Part shown: positions 51,762 to 60,641 of the stretch, piece by piece
How the letters are laid out: each line of letters opens with the position of its first letter
Position numbering within the stretch: the first letter of the stretch is position 1
From: an uncultured Ectothiorhodospiraceae bacterium
GTDB taxonomy: Bacteria > Pseudomonadota > Gammaproteobacteria > Nitrococcales > Nitrococcaceae
NCBI GenBank assembly: GCA_913055565.1
Contig: CAJXKP010000014.1
Coordinates: forward strand, 1 to 62,067
DNA: 62,067 bases
Reading direction: 5' to 3'
Notes under the pieces: model-generated
What the model was told of the DNA's origin: nothing
What the model saw: the letters and a program-made list of their open reading frames with translations, nothing else
Database searches by the model: none
Made by a program: the position numbers and the translations under genes

Positions 51762-51962
51762 TACCAAGGCTCGCGCAGCGCCCTCGGCGCCGCCATAGCC
51801 CAGGGAGGCGCTGAATAACTCTCATGAGCAGCTGTGCGCCACAGCCGCCCGGCGCATTAGGCGCCGCCAACCGTGGCTATACGCTAACTACAGCACATCG
51901 CGCCGAGCCCTGGTTGCGCGCGCTCGGCCGCCAGAGGCTCGCGCGAATTGTGCGGCGTCTCC

Positions 51963-53009
51963 CTAATCCTCGTCTCGCTGGTGCATGTCACGGACGGTCT
52001 TTTCCAGGGCCAGCAACCGGCGATAGTGGTCATCGAGCTTGAGGAAGCGCACCGCGTTGCGTCGCCAGCCGCTGACCTCCTGGGCCGGCATGGGCGAGGC
52101 GTATTGGCCCGCCTGCGTGATGCTATTGGTCACCGCGGTCATGCCGTAGATCGCGACGCCATCGGCGATACGGATATGCCCCGTTATCGCAACATGGCCG
52201 CCAACCTGACAGCACCGCCCTAGCGTGGTACTCCCGGCGATACCGCTCTGGCCCGCTATCACCGTATGCGCACCGACTCGCACGTTATGGGCGATATGGA
52301 CCTGATCATCGAGCTTGACCCCATCCTCGATCACGGTGTCCTCAAGGGCCCCCCGGTCCACCGTCGCATTGGCACCGATCTCGACGTCCTCGCCGACGAC
52401 GACGCCACCGAGCTGCGGCACCTTCTCCCAGCGCTCACCGTCACGCGCGAAACCAAAGCCATCGCTGCCCACAACGGCACCGGCATGCAGGACGCTGCTG
52501 GCGCCGATGCGACAACCCACCGCGAGAACGGTCCTCGGATGGAGGTGTGCTCCTGCCCCTACGTGGCTGCCACGCCCGACAAAGGCCCCCGCGTCGATGC
52601 GCGCACCCGCACCGATCGAGGCGCCGCCCTCAACGACCGCATAGGGCCCAATGCTCGCCGTGGGATCGATCGTGGCGTCGGCGGCCACCAAGGCCGTCTC
52701 ATGCCTTCCCGCGGCCAGGCTCGGCTCCGGGTGTAATAGGCCCGCGGCGCGGGCATAGGCGAGATAGGGATTATCCGATACCAGGGCGGTAACCGGGCAA
52801 TACGGGCGATCCGCCGCGCGGCAGATGACGGCCGAGGCCGGCGTCGCCGCGAGCTGCTCCCGGTAGGCATCCGATGCGCAGAAGGCCAGCCCGCCGGGCC
52901 CTGCCCCCGCCAGAGTCGCCACGTGCGTAACGCGGACGTGCGCATCACCGACGCATTCACACCCAAGGCGCTGCGCCAGCGCGGTGGCGCTCCAATCGGT
53001 ACCGGCCAA
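51963..53009 (-). CDS. lpxD: UDP-3-O-acyl-glucosamine N-acyltransferase LpxD, paralogue 1
   Basis: LpxD adds the N-linked hydroxyacyl chain in lipid A synthesis. The 348-residue protein has an N-terminal uridine-binding domain and a left-handed beta-helix of hexapeptide repeats, with the catalytic His in QVHIAHNVRVGAH. A TTG start at 53009 with AAGGGGAG five bases upstream gives exactly the same length as its paralogue next door and a family-like N-terminus (TDWSATALAQRLGCE); an upstream GTG at 53054 is possible. It lies 163 bases downstream of the second lpxD. No lpxA, lpxB or fabZ is nearby. Confidence 0.88.
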   Translation of the reverse strand: MAGTDWSATALAQRLGCECVGDAHVRVTHVATLAGAGPGGLAFCASDAYREQLAATPASAVICRAADRPYCPVTALVSDNPYLAYARAAGLLHPEPSLAAGRHETALVAADATIDPTASIGPYAVVEGGASIGAGARIDAGAFVGRGSHVGAGAHLHPRTVLAVGCRIGASSVLHAGAVVGSDGFGFARDGERWEKVPQLGGVVVGEDVEIGANATVDRGALEDTVIEDGVKLDDQVHIAHNVRVGAHTVIAGQSGIAGSTTLGRCCQVGGHVAITGHIRIADGVAIYGMTAVTNSITQAGQYASPMPAQEVSGWRRNAVRFLKLDDHYRRLLALEKTVRDMHQRDED

Positions 53010-53172
53010 TATAGCTCCCCTTGCGAACACAACGCCCGCTGCACGCGCCAACACCTCCTCATCGGCGCCTTACCCAGCAAGCAAATCAGCCGCACAGTGT
53101 ATTGCGCGTTAACCGCGCTGGCCATCCAGGGAGGATCTCGCCGAGCGTTGACCGCGCCGGCGGCAAGGGCGC

Positions 53173-54219
53173 CTAGTCGATGCTCGGCTGTCCCGTGCCG
53201 CGCACCGCTCGCTCCAGGCGTTGCAGGCGGCGGTAGAGATTATCCAGGCGCAGAAAGCGCGCGGTGTTACGTCGCCACTCGCTGACCTCATGGGCCGGGA
53301 TGGGCGAGGCATAGTGACCCGGCTCCTTGATGCTCTTGGTTACGCCGGTCATGCCGTTGAGCACCACGCCATCGGCAATGGTGATATGCCCGTTGATAGC
53401 GCCATTACCCCCGATCTGGCAGCCGCGCCCGATGGAGGTACTGCCCGCCACGACCATCGCCCCCGCCATCACGGTATGGGCACCGATGCGAACGTTGTGG
53501 GCGATATGGACTTGATCGTCGAGCTTAACGCCGTCCTCGATAACGGTGTCTTCCAGGGCGCCGCGGTCCACCGTGGCGTTGGCACCGATCTCGGCATCCT
53601 CGCCGATGACGACGCGGCCAAGCTGCGGCACCTTGTGCCAACGATCGCCATCGCGCGCCAGCCCGAAACCATCAGCGCCGACCACGGCCCCCGCATGCAG
53701 GATGCTATGGGCACCCAGTTCGCAACGGGCAGCCAGGACAGCCCGCGGATGGAGCCGTCCGCCGTCGCCGACCTGGGCCTGCCGGCCGATGAAGGCGCCG
53801 GCGTCGATGCGCGCTAGCGCCCCAACCCATGCACCAGCCTCAATGACGGCATGGGGTCCCACACTGGCCGAGGGGTCCACGATCGCATCGTCAGCGACCA
53901 CAGCCGTGTTGTGGATGCCCGGCGGTGACGCGGGCTCGGGGTGGAGCCAGTCAGCCACGTGGGCGAAGGCCAGGTAGGGATTCGCGCCGACCAGCGCCAC
54001 GCCGGGGCAATAGCCCCGATCCGAAGCGCGCAACAGGACAGCACCCGCCTGTGTGTGCGCCAGCGCCTCGCGGTAGCCATCCGAGGCACAAAACGCGATG
54101 TCGTTAGGGCCAGCGTCGCGGAGCGTGGCGACGCGGGCAATCGGGGTTGTGTCATCCCCGCAGCACTCGCAGCCGAGCCACCGCGCGAGACGGCCCGTCG
54201 TATAGGCTGATTCGGACAA
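53173..54219 (-). CDS. lpxD: UDP-3-O-acyl-glucosamine N-acyltransferase LpxD, paralogue 2
   Basis: A 348-residue second LpxD, alike over its whole length to the downstream copy but with many substitutions, especially in the first 120 residues. It keeps the hexapeptide helix and the catalytic QVHIAHNVRIGAH. The start is TTG 54219 with CAGGAG eight bases upstream, mirroring the other copy. Tandem duplication followed by divergence is the simplest explanation; the two may accept acyl chains of different length. Confidence 0.87.
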   Translation of the reverse strand: MSESAYTTGRLARWLGCECCGDDTTPIARVATLRDAGPNDIAFCASDGYREALAHTQAGAVLLRASDRGYCPGVALVGANPYLAFAHVADWLHPEPASPPGIHNTAVVADDAIVDPSASVGPHAVIEAGAWVGALARIDAGAFIGRQAQVGDGGRLHPRAVLAARCELGAHSILHAGAVVGADGFGLARDGDRWHKVPQLGRVVIGEDAEIGANATVDRGALEDTVIEDGVKLDDQVHIAHNVRIGAHTVMAGAMVVAGSTSIGRGCQIGGNGAINGHITIADGVVLNGMTGVTKSIKEPGHYASPIPAHEVSEWRRNTARFLRLDNLYRRLQRLERAVRGTGQPSID

Positions 54220-54549
54220 CGTTTCAGCTCCTGACGATGGTTGTAAGCGCATACCCCCGCGAAGATAGGATTGCGCTAGCGACCCGCTATTGGCGAAAAA
54301 CTAGCGCAAGCGGCACCGCGATGCCATCCGCGGAACAACGTACATCCGCCAAGCGCTCGCGTAGGCAGACCCAACACCGCTCGTTGACGCGACGCGCTAC
54401 AATACGCTGTCGATTTGGGAATACGCTGGCGCAAGCCCCCGGTTGGCACGCGAAGCCAAAATCGTTCGCGCTCGCGACCGGTTGCGCGAGGCATCAACAG
54501 ACGCCACTCTTATCGCCATGGTCTGCGAGGCAGTGAACAGGAGTAAGCC

Positions 54550-55536
54550 ATGAAACGCCGCTGGATCGCAGCGCTACTCGCACTCGCCATGAGCCCGATC
54601 GCCGCTGTCGGGAGCTCCGGCACACCAGAGACCGCTCCGCCAGATGCCGTCCAGGTCGTCACCACCGTAGGCATGATCCGTGATGTCGTGGCCAACGTGG
54701 GAGGCGATTGCGTTGAGGTTGACGCGCTCATGGGGCCCGGCGTCGACCCCCACCTCTACCGCGCGAGCGCCGGGGACGTACGCCAGATGCGCGACGCGGA
54801 TGTCATCTTCTACGGCGGCTATTCCCTGGAGGGCAAGCTCGGCAGCGTCCTGGATCGACTCCGGCAAAACATCACAACGGTCGCCGTATCCGAGGCCAGT
54901 TACGAGGCCGACGCGCTGCTAGCGGGCGGCGAGGATTACGCCATCGACCCGCATCTGTGGATGGATGTAAACCTGTGGGCGGGCACGATCCCCACGATCA
55001 CGGCAGCGCTCATCGAGCAGCAGCCGGCTTGTGAGGCCACGATTCGGGCCAACGCCAACGCCTACCGCCAGCAGCTGGCGGCGCTGGATAACTGGATCCG
55101 CGAGGCCATCACGACGATACCCGAGGCGCACCGCTATCTCGTGACTGCTCACGATGCGTTTGGCTACTACGGGCGAGCCTATGCTATCCAGGTTGTGGGC
55201 ATACAGGGCATCAGCACGGCCTCAGCCGCCGGTGTCGGCGACATCCGGGCGACGGCCGCCAAGATCGCCGACACGGGCGTACCCGCCATCTTCATCGAGA
55301 GCACCATCAATCCGCGTACCATTCAATCCGTCGTCGAGGCGGCGCAGCAGCGCGGCCATGAGGTCGAGGTAGGCGGTGAGCTCTACTCCGATGCCATGGG
55401 CGCCCGGGCTACCCCCGCCGGCACCTACATCGGCATGCTCCACGGCAACACGCGAACGATCGTTGAGGCCCTGGGTGGCAAGACTCCGCCGTTGCCTGAA
55501 GCGCTCCAGGGCTGGGCGCAAGAGTGGGGCCTATAA
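54550..55536 (+). CDS. TroA/ZnuA-like metal ABC transporter substrate-binding protein
   Basis: A 328-residue periplasmic protein with a signal peptide (residues 1-22). The metal ligands are visible: His68 in GVDPHLYRA, His in IDPHLWMD, His in TAHDAFGYYG and Asp in LYSDAMG. No His-rich acidic loop is present, which favours Mn or Fe/Mn over Zn. CAGGAG six bases upstream sets the start. It is the first gene of a four-gene transporter operon; the 297-base region upstream holds no gene and should carry the promoter. Confidence 0.88.
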   Translation: MKRRWIAALLALAMSPIAAVGSSGTPETAPPDAVQVVTTVGMIRDVVANVGGDCVEVDALMGPGVDPHLYRASAGDVRQMRDADVIFYGGYSLEGKLGSVLDRLRQNITTVAVSEASYEADALLAGGEDYAIDPHLWMDVNLWAGTIPTITAALIEQQPACEATIRANANAYRQQLAALDNWIREAITTIPEAHRYLVTAHDAFGYYGRAYAIQVVGIQGISTASAAGVGDIRATAAKIADTGVPAIFIESTINPRTIQSVVEAAQQRGHEVEVGGELYSDAMGARATPAGTYIGMLHGNTRTIVEALGGKTPPLPEALQGWAQEWGL

Positions 55537-56351
55537 TGGCGGACGCGCTACACGAGCCGCAGCTGGCCCTCCATGTGGAGGATCTGACGGTCAGCTATCA
55601 GAACAAGCCCGTGCTCTGGGACATCGACCTGGACCTACCGCCGGGCGTCATGGCCGCGGTGGTTGGGCCCAACGGCGCCGGCAAGACCTCGCTGATTAAG
55701 GCCATCCTCGAGCTCATCCCGTCCCTGGCCGGCCATGTTCGTATCCTGGGCAAGCCCTATCGCCAGCAGCGCGGTCGGGTCGGTTACGTCCCGCAACGCT
55801 CGGCGGTGGACTGGGAGTTTCCGACCACGGCTCTGGACGTCGTCACCATGGGGCTCTACGGGCGCCTGGGCTGGTTACGCCGGCCCGGCCGCCGCGAGCG
55901 CGAGGAGGCGATGCAGGCCCTGGAGCAGGTCGCCATGGCGGATTTCGCGCATCGCCAGATCAGCCAGCTCTCCGGGGGTCAGCAGCAGCGGGTATTCCTG
56001 GCTCGTGCGCTGGTCCAGCAGGCCGAGGTCTACTTCCTGGACGAGCCCATGGCCGGCGTGGATGCCACCACCGAGCGGGCAATCGTCAACATCCTCGGCG
56101 AGCTGCGCGACGCCGGTAAGACGATTATCGTCGTACACCACGATCTGCAGACGGTACGCACCTATTTCGACTGGCTGGTGCTGCTGAATGTCGGCGTAGT
56201 CGCCCAGGGCCCCGTCTCGGAGGTGTATACGGCCGCCAATCTGCGGCGGGCCTACGGCGGCCAGGTAGCCCTGCTAGAGGGCAACGGCATGCCCGCCGAT
56301 AAGCCCACCCCACCGGACCCGCAACGCGACCAGACCGGTGACGTCTTCTAG
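55536..56351 (+). CDS. Metal ABC transporter ATP-binding protein
   Basis: A 271-residue ABC ATPase: Walker A GPNGAGKTSL, signature QLSGGQQQRVFLARAL, Walker B EVYFLDEPMAGVD and a switch histidine in IIVVHHDLQ. It powers the two permeases encoded next. The start ATG 55536 overlaps the upstream stop as TAATG. Confidence 0.93.
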   Translation: MADALHEPQLALHVEDLTVSYQNKPVLWDIDLDLPPGVMAAVVGPNGAGKTSLIKAILELIPSLAGHVRILGKPYRQQRGRVGYVPQRSAVDWEFPTTALDVVTMGLYGRLGWLRRPGRREREEAMQALEQVAMADFAHRQISQLSGGQQQRVFLARALVQQAEVYFLDEPMAGVDATTERAIVNILGELRDAGKTIIVVHHDLQTVRTYFDWLVLLNVGVVAQGPVSEVYTAANLRRAYGGQVALLEGNGMPADKPTPPDPQRDQTGDVF

Positions 56352-56360
56352 ACCACGACC

Positions 56361-57491
56361 ATGCTGACGCTATTCGTCGATTACACCATTGCTAAGGTCA
56401 CCATCGGGGCCGTACTCCTCGGGATCATAAGCGGTGTCCTGGGCAGCTTCGCGGTACTGCGCCAACAGAGCCTGTTGGGGGATACCCTCTCCCATGCCGC
56501 ATTGCCCGGCGTTTGTATCGGGTTCATCATCGCCGGCACGCGCGAGATGGCGAGCCTCATGGCCGGTGCCCTGGCTACCGGCATCCTGGCCGCCTTGGCG
56601 GTACTGGTCATCACGCGACGCAGCCGGCTCAAGACCGACGCCGCCCTTGGCATTACCCTCAGTGTCTCGTTCGCCATCGGCGTGGTGCTGCTCACCTATA
56701 TCCAGGGCACAGGCAACGCCTCCCAGGGCGGCCTGGACTCGTTCCTATTCGGTCAGGCCGCCGCCATCCTCCGCCACGACCTCTGGATCATGGCGGGCAT
56801 TACCTTCGCTGCCCTCGCGCTCGTCACCGCGCTATGGAAGGAGTTCAAGCTGGTCGTCTTCGACCCCTCGTTCGCCGCTGCCATGGGCCTACCCGTAGTG
56901 GCTCTGGAAACACTGCTGACGGTCATGATCGCCCTGGCGGTGATCGTGGGCCTTCAGATGGTGGGGGTGGTGCTAATGGCCTCCATGGTCATCGCGCCAG
57001 CCACCGCGGCGCGCCAGTGGCATGAGCGACTCGGCCCCATGGTCGTCTCGGCCGCCGCTATCGGGGTCACGGCCGGCGTCGTGGGGGCCTTGATTAGCGC
57101 CCAGGGCCAGGGACTGGCGACGGGACCGCTGATCGTCCTCTGCGCCGCCGTGCTAGTGGCGATCTCGCTGCTGTTCGCGCCGCGGCGCGGGCTCGTCGAG
57201 GAGGCCGTCGAGCGCTGGCGGGGGCGGCGCCAGCTCGAGGACCGCCAGGTCCTGAGCACCCTCTACGGTCTGGCCCGGCGCCACCAGGACCCGCGCTTTA
57301 GCGCCGAGCGCGGCTTCGTCGACGCCTATTACGGGGTGCGCACACGCAAGGCCCTGGAGGCCCTCCATGCCCAGGGCCTAGTTGATCGCTTCCGCGCCGA
57401 GCCGGATGAGGCGGAGTACTGGGAGCTCACCGAGGCCGGCGTCGAGGAGGCCGAGCGCCTGCTCGCCGATATCAAGGGACGGCGCGCCTGA
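56361..57491 (+). CDS. Metal ABC transporter permease with C-terminal winged-helix domain
   Basis: A 376-residue TroC/MntB-like permease. The first 275 or so residues contain 8-9 membrane helices with GDTLSHAALPGVCIGF and TFDPSFAAAMGL-type family blocks. The last 90 residues (QVLSTLYGLARRHQDPRF, VRTRKALEALHAQGLV, EYWELTEAGVEEAERLL) form a soluble winged-helix-like domain resembling the DtxR/MntR DNA-binding part. Such fusions occur in some Tro-type systems. The next permease begins on this stop (TGATG). Confidence 0.88.
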   Translation: MLTLFVDYTIAKVTIGAVLLGIISGVLGSFAVLRQQSLLGDTLSHAALPGVCIGFIIAGTREMASLMAGALATGILAALAVLVITRRSRLKTDAALGITLSVSFAIGVVLLTYIQGTGNASQGGLDSFLFGQAAAILRHDLWIMAGITFAALALVTALWKEFKLVVFDPSFAAAMGLPVVALETLLTVMIALAVIVGLQMVGVVLMASMVIAPATAARQWHERLGPMVVSAAAIGVTAGVVGALISAQGQGLATGPLIVLCAAVLVAISLLFAPRRGLVEEAVERWRGRRQLEDRQVLSTLYGLARRHQDPRFSAERGFVDAYYGVRTRKALEALHAQGLVDRFRAEPDEAEYWELTEAGVEEAERLLADIKGRRA

Positions 57492-58432
57492 TGCTAGCTT
57501 CCCTGATGGAACGCATCCCGGTAATGATCATGGTTACCGGCGCCCTGGTCGGTATGGCCGGGACCCTTGTGGGCAGCTTCCTGGTTCTGAGCGGCCGCAG
57601 CATGCTCTCGGACGCCATTAGCCACTCCATTATCCTCGGCATCGTCGTCGTATGGCTGCTCACCGGGCAACAGACCGGTCCCATCCAGACCATCGGCGCG
57701 GCGGTGACGGGACTGCTCACGGTGTTCCTGACCCAGGCGCTCGTGCGGACGCGGCGCATGCGTAATGACGCCGCGATCGGCCTGGTCTTCCCCGTCTTCT
57801 TCGCCCTGGGCGTGCTGCTGCTCAACGTCTACGCGCGCGATGTCCACATCGACGAGCACACCGTGCTCCTGGGCGAGATCGGCTTCATCTGGCTGGACAA
57901 TATCACCATCGCCGGCTATGAGCTGCCACGCTCGCTAGTGGCCATGAGCGCAATTACCCTGGTGAATCTCCTGTTCGTCGGGGTGTTCTATAAGGAGCTC
58001 AAGCTGGCCACGTTTGATCCCATGCTGGCGCGCGCCCTTGGCTTTGCACCGGGCGTGCTGTCCTACGGCTTACTCCTACTAACGAGCGTTACCGCTGTCG
58101 CCGCCTTCGACGCCGTAGGCGTCATCCTGTTCGTCGCCTTCGTCATCGTCCCGCCCGCCACGGCCTACCTGCTCACCGAGCGGCTATGGCTCATGCTGGT
58201 CATCGGCTGCCTGGTCTCGGTGATCGCCAGCGTGACGGGCTACATCCTGGCGAACTATTGGGACGTCTCCATCGGCGGCATGATGGCGGTAATGACGGGC
58301 GTCGCTTTTACCCTGGCGTTCCTGCTCGCTCCCCGGCATGGGCTGCTGCCGCGATGGTGGCGCGCCCGCCGCGATGCCGCGCACAACCGCGCGGCCATCG
58401 ATGACTCGGCGGAAGCCAAACGCCCGAGCTAG
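57491..58432 (+). CDS. Metal ABC transporter permease
   Basis: A 313-residue TroD-like inner-membrane permease with 8-9 helices and the blocks GRSMLSDAISHSIILGIV and LATFDPMLARALGF. It should pair with the preceding permease as a heterodimer. It ends the operon. The 191 bases after it, before the convergent acetoacetyl-CoA synthetase, contain no gene. Confidence 0.9.
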   Translation: MLASLMERIPVMIMVTGALVGMAGTLVGSFLVLSGRSMLSDAISHSIILGIVVVWLLTGQQTGPIQTIGAAVTGLLTVFLTQALVRTRRMRNDAAIGLVFPVFFALGVLLLNVYARDVHIDEHTVLLGEIGFIWLDNITIAGYELPRSLVAMSAITLVNLLFVGVFYKELKLATFDPMLARALGFAPGVLSYGLLLLTSVTAVAAFDAVGVILFVAFVIVPPATAYLLTERLWLMLVIGCLVSVIASVTGYILANYWDVSIGGMMAVMTGVAFTLAFLLAPRHGLLPRWWRARRDAAHNRAAIDDSAEAKRPS

Positions 58433-58623
58433 CCAAACCTCAATCACCGCCTGAGGCGCAGGGCAAGGCCCAGTCCGAGCGGCATGGCAAGACACCCACC
58501 AGACGCTCGACAAAGGGGCGCCTCGACCGCTGCTCGACCGAGGCCAGCCCTGCCGACCCAGACCCGCGAGATCCGCTGAGGAGCCGGGCACCCCCTCAAA
58601 CTAGAAGAACATCGAAACCCGGG

Positions 58624-60583
58624 CTAGTCAGCGAGCTCGGGCCGATCAGTGAACTCCTGCAGGGCCTCGGGGTTGGCCAACGAGGCGCGATTATTAACCG
58701 GTCGGCCGTGGACGACGTCGCGCACCGCCAGCTCCACGACCTTACCGTTGGTCGTGCGCGGGATATCGGTAACCGAGACGATGCGGGCCGGCACATGGCG
58801 CGGCGTGGCGTCGGCCCGGATACGCTCCCGGATGCGCTCGGCCAGTCCGTCGTCGAAAGCGATCCCGTCCGCTAGGCGGACGAAGAGAACCACCCGGACG
58901 TCATTGCCCCATTCCTGGCCGATGACCACCGACTCCTCGACCTCGTCCAAGCTCTCCACGGGCCGGCAGATCTCGCCGGTACCGATGCGGATCCCGCCCG
59001 GGTTGAGGACAGCGTCACTGCGACCGTAGACGATGAGCCCGCCGTTGGGCGTTGGGCTGAGGTAGTCGCCGTGGTGCCAAACCCCAGGATAGGTTTCGAA
59101 GTAGGCGCGGCGGTAGCGCTCGCCAGCGGGGTCGTTCCAAAAACCCAGCGGCATGCTCGGGAAGGCGCGGGTACAGACCAGCTCGCCCTTCTCGCCCGTG
59201 GCGACGGGCCGGCCCTGGTCGTCCCAGACCTCGACCGCCATCCCCAGCCCGCGGCACTGGATCTCGCCGCGATACACCGGTACCGCCGGATTGCCGAGGA
59301 TGAAGCACGACAGGATATCGGTGCCGCCGGCGATGGAGGCGACATGGATATCCTCGCCAATGGCGCGATGGACGTAATCGTAGCTCTCCGCCATTAATGG
59401 CGAGCCCGTCGATAGCACCGTGCGCAGGCGCGTGAGGCGATGGCTAGCGCGTGGCTCCACACCGCGGTTCGCGGCGGCTTCCAGGTACTTCGCCGAGACG
59501 CCCAGGATATCGATTCGCTCGGTTTCGGCGTAGTCGAACAGCACGCCGGGATGGGGATGGAACGGCGAGCCATCGTAGAGCATCAGCGTCGCCTCGCTGG
59601 CCAAGGCGGAGGCCAGCCAGTTCCACATCATCCAGCTGCAGGTCGTGAAGTAGAAGACTCGGTCATCACGCCTGATGTCGGTGTGGAGCTGGTGCTCCTT
59701 GAGGTGCTGGATGAGGCTGCCGCCAGCGCTGTGGACGATGCACTTGGGCGCCCCCGTGGTGCCGGACGAGAACATGACATACAGCGGCGCGTTGAAGCCT
59801 TGCCGACGAAAGGCAATCCGCTGGGCGCCGAACGGGGCGGTAAATGCGCGCCACGTGATGCCATTGGGAACGTCGCGGACGTCGGGCTGGGGTTGCGTAT
59901 AGGGCGCGACCACGACCCGTTCCAGGGTCGGCAGACCCGACGCGATCTCAGGCATAAGCCCCGTTAGATCCTGCCACTGCCCCTTGTAGTAATAGCCATC
60001 CGCGGCCAGCAGTACCCGCGGCTCGATCTGACCGAAACGGTCCAGCACACCCGCTACCCCGAAATCGGGCGAGCAGGAGGACCACACGGCGCCGAGACTG
60101 GCGGTGGCGAGCATGCCGATCACCGCCTCCGGCATATTGGGCAGGTAGCCCGCGACGCGATCGCCGTCGCCCACGCCCGCCGCCGCGAGGGCCTGGGCCA
60201 GGCGCGAGACGGCGTCGTAGAGCTCGCGATGGCTGAGCCGACGGGCGACACGGTCCTCGCCCCGAAAGACGATCGCGTCCTCGTCGTCGTAGCGGCGGAG
60301 CAGATTCTCGGCGACGTTGAGCCAGGCCTGGGGGAACCAGTCGGCCCCCCGGCATGCGATCAGGATCGTCGACCACGGTATCGCCGGGCTCCCCGATGAT
60401 GCCGGTGTAGTCCCAGACGGCGCGCCAGAAGGCCGCCGGCTCCGTGATAGACCAAGCATGCAATGCCTCGTAGCCGTCCCGCGGCACTCCGTAGCGCGCC
60501 GCCACCTGTTCGTGGAAGGCGTTCATATGGCTGCGCGCCCGGCGCTCCGGGGATGGCTGCCAGATCGGATGCGTGTCAATCAT
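58624..60583 (-). pseudogene. Acetoacetyl-CoA synthetase, frameshifted
   Basis: The enzyme activates acetoacetate to acetoacetyl-CoA. The first 80 or so residues (from ATG 60583, MIDTHPIWQPSPERR) are in one frame and the rest ([19 protein letters not shown] onwards) in another. The switch is at a run of six G (minus strand) at 60345-60350; with five G the frames join as [11 protein letters not shown], which matches the family. The remaining enzyme is intact, with the adenylate loop [36 protein letters not shown] and the catalytic lysine in [15 protein letters not shown] eight bases upstream supports the start. This could be a true inactivating mutation, phase variation or a homopolymer sequencing error. 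Confidence 0.85.
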
Positions 60584-60641
60584 CGCCTCATCTCCTCCTC
60601 CGACGAGCCGGCCGCGGCCGGCTCGTGTACGCGCCGGCGGA

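Noticed and set aside
54395-54415. TTGACG and TACAAT as a sigma-70 promoter for the metal transporter operon
   Set aside because: The two hexamers are only eight bases apart, which is too close to work as a -35/-10 pair.
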